Shown here piece after piece: positions 10,739 to 20,749 of a stretch of 64,000 nucleotides of DNA. Location: assembly GCA_947478925.1 (NCBI GenBank), contig CANJXY010000002.1:1-64000 (forward strand), given 5' to 3'. Origin of the DNA: Hyphomonadaceae bacterium. GTDB taxonomy: Bacteria; Pseudomonadota; Alphaproteobacteria; Caulobacterales; Hyphomonadaceae. Within the stretch, counting starts at the first letter, position 1. Each line of letters starts with the position of its first letter. A model generated the notes under the pieces. It ran no database searches. It saw only the letters and a list, made by a program, of their open reading frames with translations, and was not told the DNA's origin. The position numbers and the translations under genes were made by a program.

Positions 10739-12754
10739 TCAGGGAATCAGAGCCATCTGAGTCGCGGGCCTGAGCAAGGGCCTGCGGTGGGACCAACGCA
10801 CCCAGTAAGGTGTCTCCACACGCTCAGCATAGTGAGCGTCGAGCCAGCCGGAATAAAGCGAGCGCAGACGGATCGCAGTATCCGGTTCGACGAAGAGTTT
10901 CGGCGACATGACGTGATCCGCGTCAGCGAATAGCGCTTCGGGTTTCGGGAATGTCTTGCCGTCGATCGTGCGGCCATCGTCGAACGTGATCCAGTAGCCC
11001 TCCGCCGCCCGCGTGCCCGTGAGGAAAGCGAGCGGGCTAGCGAAATCGAGATCTACCACGGTTTCGTTCGCCTTCATCAGCGGCTGGAGGTCGGCCATCG
11101 CCGCCATCAATGACGCCATGTATTCGCCGGAACGCAGATACTGTCGGCGGCCAAACACGGCAGCATTGCGGAAGGCCTGAACCTTGGTGTCCTCGTCGCT
11201 TGCCGCCTCGATACGGGCAAGGATGCTCTCACGCTCCTGCGCGAAAACGTTCTTCATGGCGGGGATGACCGCCCATGCGGGCTCGGGACGCGCTTCCTCG
11301 CGACGCGCCACGGTGGTCTGGCCGAGGAGACCTGCACTGCGATCCATCACGTAGGTGGCGGCCGGAAGGGCGAGGCTGAATGCCGCGATCAATCGGAGGG
11401 CCCGGCTCTCATCGTCGCGCAGACGCCAGATGGCGTAGGCGGAGGCGACGAGCATGGTCGGAAGGCCGGACGTCTGGGCGTTCTGGTTGATGATGAACAG
11501 GGTGCCGCCAAAGATCATCCCCGTGACCCATAGGTCAGTCGGCCTAAGGCGGCCGAGCAAGGCCATAGCGAGCATAGGCGCCAGAGCGACGAGTAGCTCG
11601 AGCATGTTGTCCTTGATAAGGCTTGCAAGATCGGCGAAGCGCAGCCCCGAGACGCGACCCACGGCGAGGATATCGGCGACATAAGCGATGAGATTGCCGG
11701 TCAGCAGACCGATCAGCGCGATGCCAGCAGCTGCACCACCAGCGCCAAACATCAGCGTGCGCCACGGCTTGGCGCCTAGATACGCGTAGAGCACCGCTGC
11801 GCCAGCAGCGATGGCGAAGTAGGAGATCTTTAGCCAGAAAAGGAAGACGAGGAGGAGCCCGAGGGTGATGATCTCAGCAAGCGGAGTTCCGTCTTCGTCG
11901 CGGCGGGGGGTAAGAAAGGCGAAGACTGCGATAAGGGCGCCCCAGCCCCAGCGGTTGTAGAACATCGCGTTGGCGAAGTTGTCGTTGACTGCGACCAGTT
12001 CGCCGGCTTCGAGCGTAACGCTGCGGGGGGCGTCATAGCCCTCCAGCATGCTCGGCACGACGATGAGGAAAACCGCGGCCACTAGCAGGGCGGTAACGGC
12101 CCCCCCGTGGCGCGCGGCACAGGCCTGGGCGCAGGCCAGACACAGCAACAAGGCCACAAAGGCTGACGCCAGCTCGATCGCGCCGGCATAGCCGCCGACA
12201 AGCTTGGCAGCGAGCCAGGGCAGATAGAGCATTGCTGCGCCGAGCGCGGTGGGGAAATCGATCGACGGGCGCTGGCCCTGTTCGATCCGCTGCATGGCAT
12301 CGAAGAAGATGAATGTGTCGTGCATCATCAGCGAAACGGCCGTGACCGGCGTCCAGACGAAGGCGACATAGCCGATGGCGAAAGCGCCCGCGTAGGCCGC
12401 AGCGACGCCGAAGCGGGCGTTGAAGGTTCGCGCGTAGACCGGCGCAGCGTTGAGGACACGGACATGCGCCAGCGTCAGCAGCAGGATCAACCCGGCAAGC
12501 GCCCCCCACTGCACCATGCCCGCAGTACGCGCGAGCCCGGCGCCATCGACGCGCTGTCCAATCCAGCCAGCCAGCCCGGAGACGTCGCCATGGTGAGCAG
12601 CCAGGACTGCTGGGCGCAGGACAAAAGCCAGCACCAGCCAGAACAGCGCAATCCAGATGAGATGATCCGTCGCCAGTCTGGCCGCTAGCGGGGCTCCAAG
12701 ATTGGACGGGCGCGGAGGCGGCGTTTCGCCTGCGGCATCGCTTGGGTCTGCCAT
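10739..12754 (-). CDS. Large polytopic membrane protein with C-terminal soluble domain, unknown function (GT-C-like topology possible)
   Basis: 671 aa, many hydrophobic helices, then about 200 aa soluble tail. Confidence 0.75.
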   Translation of the reverse strand: MADPSDAAGETPPPRPSNLGAPLAARLATDHLIWIALFWLVLAFVLRPAVLAAHHGDVSGLAGWIGQRVDGAGLARTAGMVQWGALAGLILLLTLAHVRVLNAAPVYARTFNARFGVAAAYAGAFAIGYVAFVWTPVTAVSLMMHDTFIFFDAMQRIEQGQRPSIDFPTALGAAMLYLPWLAAKLVGGYAGAIELASAFVALLLCLACAQACAARHGGAVTALLVAAVFLIVVPSMLEGYDAPRSVTLEAGELVAVNDNFANAMFYNRWGWGALIAVFAFLTPRRDEDGTPLAEIITLGLLLVFLFWLKISYFAIAAGAAVLYAYLGAKPWRTLMFGAGGAAAGIALIGLLTGNLIAYVADILAVGRVSGLRFADLASLIKDNMLELLVALAPMLAMALLGRLRPTDLWVTGMIFGGTLFIINQNAQTSGLPTMLVASAYAIWRLRDDESRALRLIAAFSLALPAATYVMDRSAGLLGQTTVARREEARPEPAWAVIPAMKNVFAQERESILARIEAASDEDTKVQAFRNAAVFGRRQYLRSGEYMASLMAAMADLQPLMKANETVVDLDFASPLAFLTGTRAAEGYWITFDDGRTIDGKTFPKPEALFADADHVMSPKLFVEPDTAIRLRSLYSGWLDAHYAERVETPYWVRWSHRRPLLRPATQMALIP

Positions 12755-12888
12755 GCTGGGGCCCCCGGCCTCGAATTCCAGCGATCTGGCCTGCCCGTGG
12801 TTAATACATTGCTGAACGGGTTCTCAGGAAAGAGCTGGTCGGCATGCCGGGCCTTGTGAATCGGTGCGGGGCAGCTGACATTAAGGGT

Positions 12889-13350
12889 ATGGCCCATGCG
12901 CACCTTGCCTGCTCTCCTCACGACCTTCCCGTCAGCCTCCTTGAGGCGGAATCGCTCTGCGAACAGCGCGGTGGACGCCTGACCCCTTTGCGGAAGAAGG
13001 TTTTGCAGCTGTTGCTGGAGTCCGAGGGGCCATCCAAGGCCTACGACCTTCTGGAACATCTGGGCGAGGATGGTGCGGCCAAGCCGCCCTCGGTCTATCG
13101 CTCGCTGGATTTCCTGCTGGAGATGGGTCTGGCGCATAAGATCGAGAGCCTGAATGCGTATGTCGCCTGCGGTCACTGGAAGCACGGTCACGCGGCGGTG
13201 TTCCTGATATGCGACAAGTGCGGGATTGCGGGTGAACTGCACGCGAACGACAGCGTGAAGAAGTTGACGCAGGAAGTTGAAGGCGTGAACTTCAAGATGC
13301 GTAGCGCCGTTATCGAGATCCGCGGGCTCTGCGAGAAGTGCGCAGCGTAA
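12889..13350 (+). CDS. zur: Fur-family transcriptional regulator, Zur-like
   Basis: RLTPLRKKVLQLLLESEGPSKAYDLLEHL...KPPSVYRSLDFLLEMGLAHKIESLNAYVACGH; metal ligands and CDKCG/CEKC pairs. Confidence 0.85.
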   Translation: MAHAHLACSPHDLPVSLLEAESLCEQRGGRLTPLRKKVLQLLLESEGPSKAYDLLEHLGEDGAAKPPSVYRSLDFLLEMGLAHKIESLNAYVACGHWKHGHAAVFLICDKCGIAGELHANDSVKKLTQEVEGVNFKMRSAVIEIRGLCEKCAA

Positions 13351-13351
13351 G

Positions 13352-13783
13352 ATGACCAATGCGCGGGACAGCAATGTCATGCTGCGCCTCTGCGTGATCG
13401 ATCCGCCGAAGGGCGTGATGCACAGCCTGCAGGGCAAGGACGGCGCAGCGGTCGATGCGCGCATGTCAGTGGGGACGACGTTGGTGTTCGAGATTCCAGC
13501 AAGGCTGGAGGCAGGCAATGTTGCCTGGCGCTTTCTCGGCGAGTTCGTACGCACGGAAGGCAAGACCCGGCGCTTCGTCTATGTCGCGACGGGTCAGCAG
13601 GCCGGACAGCATGTGGAGGGCGGTCGCCGCGCGAAGGTTGACCTGCCCGAACCGACTCCCGCCATGATCAGAGCGTCCGGTGCGGGCAGACTTGTGCTCG
13701 AGGCGAGCTATGCGGGGACCGACGCCAAGGGCGGGGCGATCTGCGCGACGGTGAAGGTGGACTGGAAAATCGTGACACTATGA
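13352..13783 (+). CDS. DUF5990-like protein
   Basis: LRLCVIDPPKGVMHSLQGKDG...FEIPARLEAGNVAWRFLGEFVR...RRFVYVATGQQAGQ. Confidence 0.7.
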   Translation: MTNARDSNVMLRLCVIDPPKGVMHSLQGKDGAAVDARMSVGTTLVFEIPARLEAGNVAWRFLGEFVRTEGKTRRFVYVATGQQAGQHVEGGRRAKVDLPEPTPAMIRASGAGRLVLEASYAGTDAKGGAICATVKVDWKIVTL

Positions 13784-14709
13784 TCGAGCTCTATCGTGGC
13801 AGCATCAATACGTGGGAATGCGATGAGATGGGGCACATGAATGTGCGCTTCTACATCGCGAAGATGATGGAGGGCCTGGCGGAGCTGGGCCATGCCGTGG
13901 GACTTGGGCACGCCTTCCGCACGCGCGCGCAATCGACGCTGCGGCCACGCGACCAGCATGTCCGCTTCATCAAGGAAGCTCACGCGGGCGCGCCGTTCAC
14001 GATGACGGGGTGCGTTCTCGAGGTGAGGGATACGTCGGTGCTGGTCTACCAACAGATCACGCACCAGGGCGATGAGCCATGCGCATCGTTCCGCACATGG
14101 GTCGATCATGTCGACGTGGATTCGGGTGCTCCGTTCGGGTGGACAAGCGAGACGCGAAAACGTCTGGAAGCGCTGAAGGATGAACCGCCAGCGGCAACAG
14201 CACCGCGATCGGTGGACATGGGAATCGCCGTGCGTCCATCGGCGACGATGGCGGATGCCGACGCGATAAAGGCGCCGGTGATCGGGCGTGGTGTGGTCCT
14301 GCCGCAGCAGCTCGACGTCACCGGCGTGATGATGCCGGAGTTCTTCATCGGACGTGTGTCGGATTCAATCGGCCACTTGCTGCGGCCATGGCGCGAGAGG
14401 GTCGCCGCGGGAGCGGCAACGCGGGGCGAAACGCTGCGGATGGGCGGGGCGGTGCTGGAGTACCGGATTGTCTATCGGCGCTGGCCGCGCGTGGGAGACC
14501 GGTTCGTGATCCGGTCTAGCAGCGGCTTCCAGAAGGAGAAGACGCATTCATTCGTGCACTGGATCATCGATCCTGACACGGGTCTGGCGTGGTGCACGAG
14601 TGAGGCAGTGGCCGTGTCGCTAAACCTCGACACGCGCAAGATCGTTCCGAGTTCGCCAGAGCTGATGACGTTGCTGGCCGAAGTGGCGCCTACGGGGCTG
14701 TCGGTCTGA
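13780..14709 (+). CDS. Hotdog-fold acyl-CoA thioesterase family protein (double hotdog)
   Basis: NTWECDEMGHMNVRFYIAKMMEGL; second thioesterase-like half. ATGA overlap with the upstream gene. Confidence 0.8.
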   Translation: MIELYRGSINTWECDEMGHMNVRFYIAKMMEGLAELGHAVGLGHAFRTRAQSTLRPRDQHVRFIKEAHAGAPFTMTGCVLEVRDTSVLVYQQITHQGDEPCASFRTWVDHVDVDSGAPFGWTSETRKRLEALKDEPPAATAPRSVDMGIAVRPSATMADADAIKAPVIGRGVVLPQQLDVTGVMMPEFFIGRVSDSIGHLLRPWRERVAAGAATRGETLRMGGAVLEYRIVYRRWPRVGDRFVIRSSSGFQKEKTHSFVHWIIDPDTGLAWCTSEAVAVSLNLDTRKIVPSSPELMTLLAEVAPTGLSV

Positions 14710-14911
14710 GCCTTACTGCCGCGGCGGCTTGCGCGAATTGAACAGGCGCAGCGCAACTGCGGCGACGACCGCGGCTATCACGAGATAGATGATCCACTTC
14801 AAGGATTGGCCCCCTGCGGCCCGAGGACCTGTGAGGACATTAGAGTGACAATTGAGAGTCGTGAAGTGTGACGCGTTGTACGGCGGGGGTTCTTCGGCCG
14901 CGTGATCCCGG

Positions 14912-15424
14912 TTAGCACGGGCTGACGGGCCAGCCCTTTGCCTCGAACTCTTTCGCGGCGGCCGTCTTGGCCGCTTTCACGAACTTCTCGAGGACAGCGA
15001 GATCGATATCGGCGAGCTTGTTGACGTAGATGCAGCCCCCGTCCCGCTTCGTTTTCCCGAGCTTATCATAAAGTACCTGCGCCTCGAGCGTGCGCGTGCC
15101 CAGATACAGGGTGATCGCCGCCTTGCGAGGGGAAAAGCCGACCAGACAGGCATCGCCCTGGCGGCCGGATTCGTACGTGTACGCGTAGCGGCCAAAGCCG
15201 ATGATGGTGGGGCCCCACATCTGCGCCTTCCAGCCGGTGGCCTTTTCGAAGATCTTTACCAGGGATGCCGCTTCAGTGCTTCGGCTGAGATTTTCGAGCC
15301 CGGCGATGAAATCCGCGACCGATACCTTTGTCGCGACCGTCTTGTTCGCTGATTTGGCTGGCTTCTTCGCCGCGACCTTTTTTGCGATCGCCTTGTTGGC
15401 CGGCGTCATGCGCTTCGAGGCCAT
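14912..15424 (-). CDS. DUF1801 domain-containing protein with Ala/Lys-rich N-terminus
   Basis: VADFIAGLENLSRSTEAASLVKIFEKATGWKAQMWGPTIIGFGRYAYTYESGRQGDACLVGFSPRKAAITLYL. Confidence 0.85.
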   Translation of the reverse strand: MASKRMTPANKAIAKKVAAKKPAKSANKTVATKVSVADFIAGLENLSRSTEAASLVKIFEKATGWKAQMWGPTIIGFGRYAYTYESGRQGDACLVGFSPRKAAITLYLGTRTLEAQVLYDKLGKTKRDGGCIYVNKLADIDLAVLEKFVKAAKTAAAKEFEAKGWPVSPC

Positions 15425-15550
15425 CGTGTTCTCCCCTTGATGGGAACCACCTTAGACCAGTGCGTCGCACCAATTGTAGTAGTTTTCCGTCGTTAAGCGC
15501 CGTTAGGCGAATCCGGGCAGACTGACCGGCGAATCATTCATGAGGCTTCC

Positions 15551-15838
15551 ATGACCGCCCCTATCGGCTCCAAGGCCAACCCGTCGAAATACGACGCTTA
15601 CCCGAACCTAGCGGAAGATGAGCCCTACTTCGTCATCCGGGCGCATGACCTGCTGTCGAGCGCGCTGGTCGAGCTGCACGCGTATATCGGCGCGGGCCAG
15701 GCGGGCGCGGCCCATAACAAGCTGGCCGAGATCATGGCGCTGACCTCGCAGAAAGCCCCCCGCCCGTCGGACTCGCCGAAGTATCGCGAGACGTTTGCGA
15801 TCTCGGCGGCGATGGAAAAATGGCGGAACGCACAGTAG
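15551..15838 (+). CDS. Small hypothetical protein
   Basis: 95-aa ORF, MTAPIGSKANPSKYDAYPNLAEDEPYFVIRAHDLLSS; plausible composition, fills the intergenic gap. Confidence 0.6.
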   Translation: MTAPIGSKANPSKYDAYPNLAEDEPYFVIRAHDLLSSALVELHAYIGAGQAGAAHNKLAEIMALTSQKAPRPSDSPKYRETFAISAAMEKWRNAQ

Positions 15839-15851
15839 GGACGCGAGACGA

Positions 15852-16625
15852 CTAGGTCGATCCAACCGTCATGCCGCCGTCGACGACCATCTCCTCCCCC
15901 GTCATATAGCTGCTTTCGTCGCTGGCGAGGAAGAGCACCGCGTTGGCGATGTCAGCTGGCATGCCCTTGCGACGGAGCGGGACGCGGAGCGCGGACATGG
16001 CGTCCAGGTCGAACGGTTCGTTCGCGCCGGGTACGACCTGCCCCCAGATCGGCGTTTCAATGAGGCCGGGGTGGATCGAGTTGCAGCGGATCCCATCCTG
16101 CATCACGGCGCATTCAATGGCGACGGATTTGGTGAAAAGACGCACGGCGCCCTTCGAGGTGCAGTAGGCGGAGAGATTGGCTGCGCCGCGCAGACCGGCG
16201 ACGGACGAGATGTTGACGATGGAGCCGCCACGATTTTTACGCATCAGCGGCAGTGATGTCTTCACGCCGAGAAAGACGCCGTCGACGTTCACGGCCATCT
16301 GGTGTCGCCACTGCTCGAGCGTGAGTTCGTGGATCAGGCCGGCGACGGCGATGCCCGCATTGTTGACCAGAATATCGAGCCGGCCTTCTGTTTTCGCGAT
16401 GCCGGCGACGATGGACGTCCATTCGCCTTCGCTGGAGACATCGTGCGCCACGAAGCGCGCCTTGCCGCCTGACTTGCGGATGCCGGCGGCGACATCTTCA
16501 CCCATCGCCTGAACATCGGTGAGAATGACGCTGGCGCCCTCGCGCGCGAGCACCTCTGCCGAGGCGCGGCCGATGCCACTCGCAGCGCCCGTGACCAGCG
16601 CAACCTTGCCCGCAACACGACCCAT
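15852..16625 (-). CDS. SDR family oxidoreductase
   Basis: ALVTGAASGIGRASAEVL, LVNNAGIAV, YCTSKGAV. Confidence 0.95.
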   Translation of the reverse strand: MGRVAGKVALVTGAASGIGRASAEVLAREGASVILTDVQAMGEDVAAGIRKSGGKARFVAHDVSSEGEWTSIVAGIAKTEGRLDILVNNAGIAVAGLIHELTLEQWRHQMAVNVDGVFLGVKTSLPLMRKNRGGSIVNISSVAGLRGAANLSAYCTSKGAVRLFTKSVAIECAVMQDGIRCNSIHPGLIETPIWGQVVPGANEPFDLDAMSALRVPLRRKGMPADIANAVLFLASDESSYMTGEEMVVDGGMTVGST

Positions 16626-16637
16626 TTTTTTCTCTCC

Positions 16638-17372
16638 CTAGCCTCTTCCGATGAAAGGCATGTTTGTCGCCATAACGGTCATGAACTGGACGTTGGAAGC
16701 AAGGGGCAGCTGCGCCATCATCAGCACAGCTTTCGCAACATCATCGACATTCATGGTTGGTTCGGGCGCTATCGTTCCGTTGGCCTGCGGCACACCCCTA
16801 GTCATTGGCGCCGCCATTTCGGTGAGCGCGTTGCCGATGTCGATTTGGCCGCAGGCAATCGAAAATGGGCGGCCATCGAGTGACAGGGATTTGGTGAGAC
16901 CGGTGATCGCGTGCTTCGTCACCGTATAGGGCATCGAACCGGGTCGCGGCGAATGCGCAGAGATCGATCCGTTGTTGATGATGCGACCGCCTTGCGGGCT
17001 TTGCGCTCTCATGTAGGCGAAGGCGGCGCGGGCGCAGAGGACCGCGCCGGTGAGGTTGACGTCGAGGACGGCGTGCCAGTCGCCCAGCGGCATCTCGTCG
17101 ATGGTTCGCGGGTGCGAGCCGCGGCCGGCATTGTTGAACAGCGCGTCGAGGCGGCCGAACTGCGCGACGGCCGACGCGAAGATGGCGTCGACCTGATCCG
17201 GCTTCGTGACGTCTCCTGGCAGGACGAGGCCGCCACGAGCGAGCCGAGCGGTTTCCTCAAGCGCATCCTGCCGGCGGCCAACAAGCGCGACGTTCCAGCC
17301 AGCAGCGACAAAAGCCGCAGAGGTCGCGCGGCCAATGCCGCTGCCTGCGCCGGTGATGAGAATTGAATTCAT
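16638..17372 (-). CDS. SDR family oxidoreductase
   Basis: [35 protein letters not shown]. Confidence 0.95.
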   Translation of the reverse strand: MNSILITGAGSGIGRATSAAFVAAGWNVALVGRRQDALEETARLARGGLVLPGDVTKPDQVDAIFASAVAQFGRLDALFNNAGRGSHPRTIDEMPLGDWHAVLDVNLTGAVLCARAAFAYMRAQSPQGGRIINNGSISAHSPRPGSMPYTVTKHAITGLTKSLSLDGRPFSIACGQIDIGNALTEMAAPMTRGVPQANGTIAPEPTMNVDDVAKAVLMMAQLPLASNVQFMTVMATNMPFIGRG

Positions 17373-17449
17373 GGGTTACGTCCCGCTCGCGATGAACTAA
17401 CATTTCCCGATGGATCATCGGGCGCAAGTCCCGAGCATAGGAGACGCTG

Positions 17450-18076
17450 ATGCTTGTCGTGCACCATCTGAACGAGTCGCGCTCGCAGCGCATCCTGTGG
17501 CTGCTGGAAGAGTTGGGCACGCCTTACGAGATTGCGCAGCACCAGCGCGATGCGAAGACGCGCCTGGCGCCGCCCGAACTGAAGGCGATCCATCCGCTCG
17601 GCAAATCGCCGGTGATTACCGACAATGGCTTTCCGGTGCACGAGACAGGCGCGATCATCGACTATGTGATCCGGCGCCATGGCGGCGGAAAGCTCCAGCC
17701 CGATCCAGCCTCGCAAGATTACGACGTGTACGTGCAATGGCTGCACTATGCCGAAGGCTCCGCGATGCTCCCGCACATGCTGAACATGTATGTCGGGCGG
17801 CTGGGCGAGGCGGGCGCGCCGCTGCAGCCGCGCATCGAGAGCGAGATCGCGAACCATGATAGCTATGCGGACGCGCACCTGAAGGGACGGGAGTTCTTCG
17901 TCGGCGATAGCCTGACCGGCGCGGACATCAATATGAGCTTCGTGGCGGAAGTCGCGCGGGCGCAGAAGAAGCTGGAGGCGTATCCGAACTTCAACGCGTG
18001 GCTGGATCGCATGCACGCGCGTCCGGCGTGGCAACGTGCGCTTGAAAAGGGCGGAGCCTACGCGCTGGGGCGGTAA
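17450..18076 (+). CDS. Glutathione S-transferase family protein
   Basis: VHHLNESRSQRILWLLEELG...HPLGKSPVITDNGFPVHETGAIIDYV; C-terminal GST helices. Confidence 0.93.
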   Translation: MLVVHHLNESRSQRILWLLEELGTPYEIAQHQRDAKTRLAPPELKAIHPLGKSPVITDNGFPVHETGAIIDYVIRRHGGGKLQPDPASQDYDVYVQWLHYAEGSAMLPHMLNMYVGRLGEAGAPLQPRIESEIANHDSYADAHLKGREFFVGDSLTGADINMSFVAEVARAQKKLEAYPNFNAWLDRMHARPAWQRALEKGGAYALGR

Positions 18077-18110
18077 GATAGCCTGATTGCATCGACCTAT
18101 GTGACCCCGA

Positions 18111-18254
18111 GCCCTCGTGGTTCGACGGGCCCGCCCTGCGGGCGCTGCTCACCATGAGGGCTCTCCTCACCTTCGCTGGTGTTGGCATACGCTGGCGTTG
18201 GCGTAGACCTCAGGGTGAGCAGGCCCAAAGGGCCGCCCGTCGAACCATGAGGGC
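18111..18254. repeat. Imperfect inverted repeat, about 50-bp arms, REP/BIME- or MITE-like
   Basis: Left arm GCCCTCGTGGTTCGACGGGCCCGCCC..GCTGCTCACCATGAGGG (18111..18162) matches the reverse complement of the right arm (18208..18254: GCCCTCATGGTTCGACGGGCGGCCC..CTGCTCACCCTGAGG). Lies between convergent genes. Confidence 0.8.
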
Positions 18255-18276
18255 GATAGGGATCTGAGCCTAAGCC

Positions 18277-19443
18277 CTAGTAGCTCTTCGGCAGACCTAG
18301 TACACGCTCGCTGATGTAGTTCAGGATCATCTCGCGGCTTACGGGCGCGATGCGGGCGATCATGGCTTCGCGCATGTAGCGTTCCACGTCGTACTCTTTC
18401 GCATAGCCCATGCCGCCATGGGCAAGCACGGAGGCTTCGCAGGCGTTGAAACCGTATTCGGCGCCGAGGTATTTTGCGGCGTTGGCTTCGGCGCCGCACT
18501 CAAGGCCCTGATCGTAGAGACGCGCGGCCTTGTAGGCGAGCAGTTCTGCGGCCGAGAGTTCGGCCCAGCACTTGGCGAGCGGATGGGCGACGCCCTGGTT
18601 CTGGCCGATCGGGCGGCCGAACACGACGCGCTCTTTCGCGTAGGTGGTCGCACGCTCCAGTGCGCAGAAGCCGAGGCCGATGGCTTCGGCGGCGAACAGC
18701 ACGCGCTCGGGGTTGAGGCCTTGAAGCAGGTATTTGAAACCCTGCCCTTCCTCGCCGATTAGCGACTCCTTCGGGATCTCGATGTTGTCGAAGTACAGCA
18801 TGTTGCACTCGACAGCCTTGCGGCCCATTTTGGGGATCGGCTTCGCGTCGACGCCCTTCATGTCCATGTAGAACAGCGACAGACCCATATAAGGCTTGGC
18901 GACCTTGTCCTGCGGCGTCGTGCGCGCGATCAGGATGATCTTGTCGGCGCGCTGGGCGCCCGTCGTCCAGATCTTGCGACCGTTGATGACGTAGCCCGTG
19001 TTCGTGCGCTCGGCGCGCGTCTGCAGGCTGGACGTATCGAGGCCAGAGTTTGGCTCGGTGACGCCGAAGCACATCTTCTGTTCGCCGGAGATGATCTTGG
19101 GTAGATATTCCTGCTTCTGTTCCGACGTGCCGAACTTCTCGATTGGCTTTGCGCCAAAGATGTTGAGGTGGATGGACGAGCATCCTGTGAAGCCGGCGCC
19201 GGAGCGCGCGACGGTCTGCATCATGATGGAGGCTTCCATCAGCCCCATGCCCGAGCCACCCACGTCCTCCGGCATGGCGATGCCTAGCCATCCGCCCTCT
19301 GCCATCGCGCGGGTGAATTCTTCCGGCCAGTCACCGGTATCATCGCACTTGCGCCAGTACTCAGCCGGGAACTGTGCGCAGACCTTGGCGACCGCATCGC
19401 GGATTGCTTCCTGGTCTTCGGTCATGGGGGCGATGTTGTGCAT
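18277..19443 (-). CDS. Acyl-CoA dehydrogenase
   Basis: CFGVTEPNSGLDTSSLQTRAER, RVVFGRPIGQNQGVAHPLA, LAHGGMGYAKEYDVERYMRE. Confidence 0.95.
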   Translation of the reverse strand: MHNIAPMTEDQEAIRDAVAKVCAQFPAEYWRKCDDTGDWPEEFTRAMAEGGWLGIAMPEDVGGSGMGLMEASIMMQTVARSGAGFTGCSSIHLNIFGAKPIEKFGTSEQKQEYLPKIISGEQKMCFGVTEPNSGLDTSSLQTRAERTNTGYVINGRKIWTTGAQRADKIILIARTTPQDKVAKPYMGLSLFYMDMKGVDAKPIPKMGRKAVECNMLYFDNIEIPKESLIGEEGQGFKYLLQGLNPERVLFAAEAIGLGFCALERATTYAKERVVFGRPIGQNQGVAHPLAKCWAELSAAELLAYKAARLYDQGLECGAEANAAKYLGAEYGFNACEASVLAHGGMGYAKEYDVERYMREAMIARIAPVSREMILNYISERVLGLPKSY

Positions 19444-19481
19444 GTAACTCTCCCGGAACCCTGGCAGTCTGCTTGGGCGGT

Positions 19482-20675
19482 CTAACTATCGAGACCCGCG
19501 CCGGAGGGCGAGTGCGGCACCTCGCCTCCGTTGTCAAACCTGCGCGGGTCGAACGCGACGGCCATCGGGCTCACTTTCCCGTCAATGATCTGGTCAGCGA
19601 TGATTTCGGCTGTCGCCGGAGCCAGCAAGACCCCATTGCGGTAGTGGCCAAGGGCGGCAACGACACCCGGAATGGCAGTCTCGCCGATCAGAGGCGCGTC
19701 GTCGGGGGTGGTGGGGCGAACTCCGGCCCAGGCAGAAACTTCCGGAGCATCCGCGAGGACGCCGACCAGTTCTGCGGCTTTGGCGCGCAGGCGCGCGATG
19801 GCGTCTCGGTCGACCGCGGCGTCAGCGCGGCCACGCTCAACGGTAGCGCCGATAAGGGTCCAGCGCGATTTGGGGGCGATGTAGACGTCTCGGGTATGGA
19901 TCACGTGGCGCGGTCCGCCGGAGACGGTCGCAAGCGCTAGCATCTGGCCTTTGACCGGGATCGGCTCGGGCAAGCCGCTCTGCAGCGGCGCGCCGCGCGG
20001 GCCAACGAAGCCGGGGACAGTGTGTGCGCCGGTCGCGAGGACGACGCGGTCGAAGCGCTCGCCATCGGGCATCAGGAATTGCTGACCGCCGACAATGCGT
20101 TCAACATGGCGGCCGAACTTCAAGGCAACTCCCGACCGCGAGAGAGCCGCACCGAAGCGTTGCAGCACAAGGGCGGGATCGACCTGCTGATCATCCGGCA
20201 GGAGCAGCCCACCGCGCGCCTGTCCGGTGAAGCCGGGTTCGAGCCGGGTGAGCTGGGCTGCGGTGAGGCGGCTGACCGGCAGGCCGCGCGCCTGGCAAGC
20301 AGCGGCGAGACTTTCCAGCCATTCGGTTTCGGCTGCGGTACGCGCAACGACAAGCGCGCCCTCGCGTGAGAATTCGACAGAGCCGCCGCCGAGACGTTCG
20401 ACCCGCGCAGCGAGGTCTGGCCAGAGCATACCGGAATGTCGGGCGAGCGCGGCAAGCGACCGCTGCTCATCTTCCGCCGCCCACTCGAAGGCAGCCCCCA
20501 GCATGCCAGCAGCGCGGATGGTAACCCCCGCCCCGAGTTCGAGGCCACGATCGTAGACCGCGACCTCGACGCCGCGCGTCCGCAGCTCCAGCGCGATGCT
20601 GAGCCCGATGATACCAGCGCCGACCACGGCCACGCGCAGCGGCGTGGCTTTCCGGGTGGAATTGTGTGCTGCCAT
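19482..20675 (-). CDS. thiO: FAD-dependent glycine oxidase ThiO-like
   Basis: VAVVGAGIIGLSIALELRTRGVEVAVYDRG, ASAWAGVRPTTPDDAPLIGET-type C-terminus (WAGVRP, GHYRNGVLLAPATAEIIAD). ATG at 20675. Confidence 0.85.
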   Translation of the reverse strand: MAAHNSTRKATPLRVAVVGAGIIGLSIALELRTRGVEVAVYDRGLELGAGVTIRAAGMLGAAFEWAAEDEQRSLAALARHSGMLWPDLAARVERLGGGSVEFSREGALVVARTAAETEWLESLAAACQARGLPVSRLTAAQLTRLEPGFTGQARGGLLLPDDQQVDPALVLQRFGAALSRSGVALKFGRHVERIVGGQQFLMPDGERFDRVVLATGAHTVPGFVGPRGAPLQSGLPEPIPVKGQMLALATVSGGPRHVIHTRDVYIAPKSRWTLIGATVERGRADAAVDRDAIARLRAKAAELVGVLADAPEVSAWAGVRPTTPDDAPLIGETAIPGVVAALGHYRNGVLLAPATAEIIADQIIDGKVSPMAVAFDPRRFDNGGEVPHSPSGAGLDS

Positions 20676-20692
20676 GGGGCCTCTATATCGTC

Positions 20693-20749
20693 GCAGTGGC
20701 GAAGGGCCAGCGGGTTTGTTTACCCACACGGCCCTTCTGGCTGCACTGC
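20693..20749 (-). promoter_or_regulatory. Extended leader hairpin 5' of thiO
   Basis: Minus-strand RNA GCAGTG..GAAGGGCC.GTGGGT-AAACA-ACCCGC.GGCCCTTC..CACTGC; no U-tract follows; ends about 17 nt before the thiO ATG. Confidence 0.45.
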
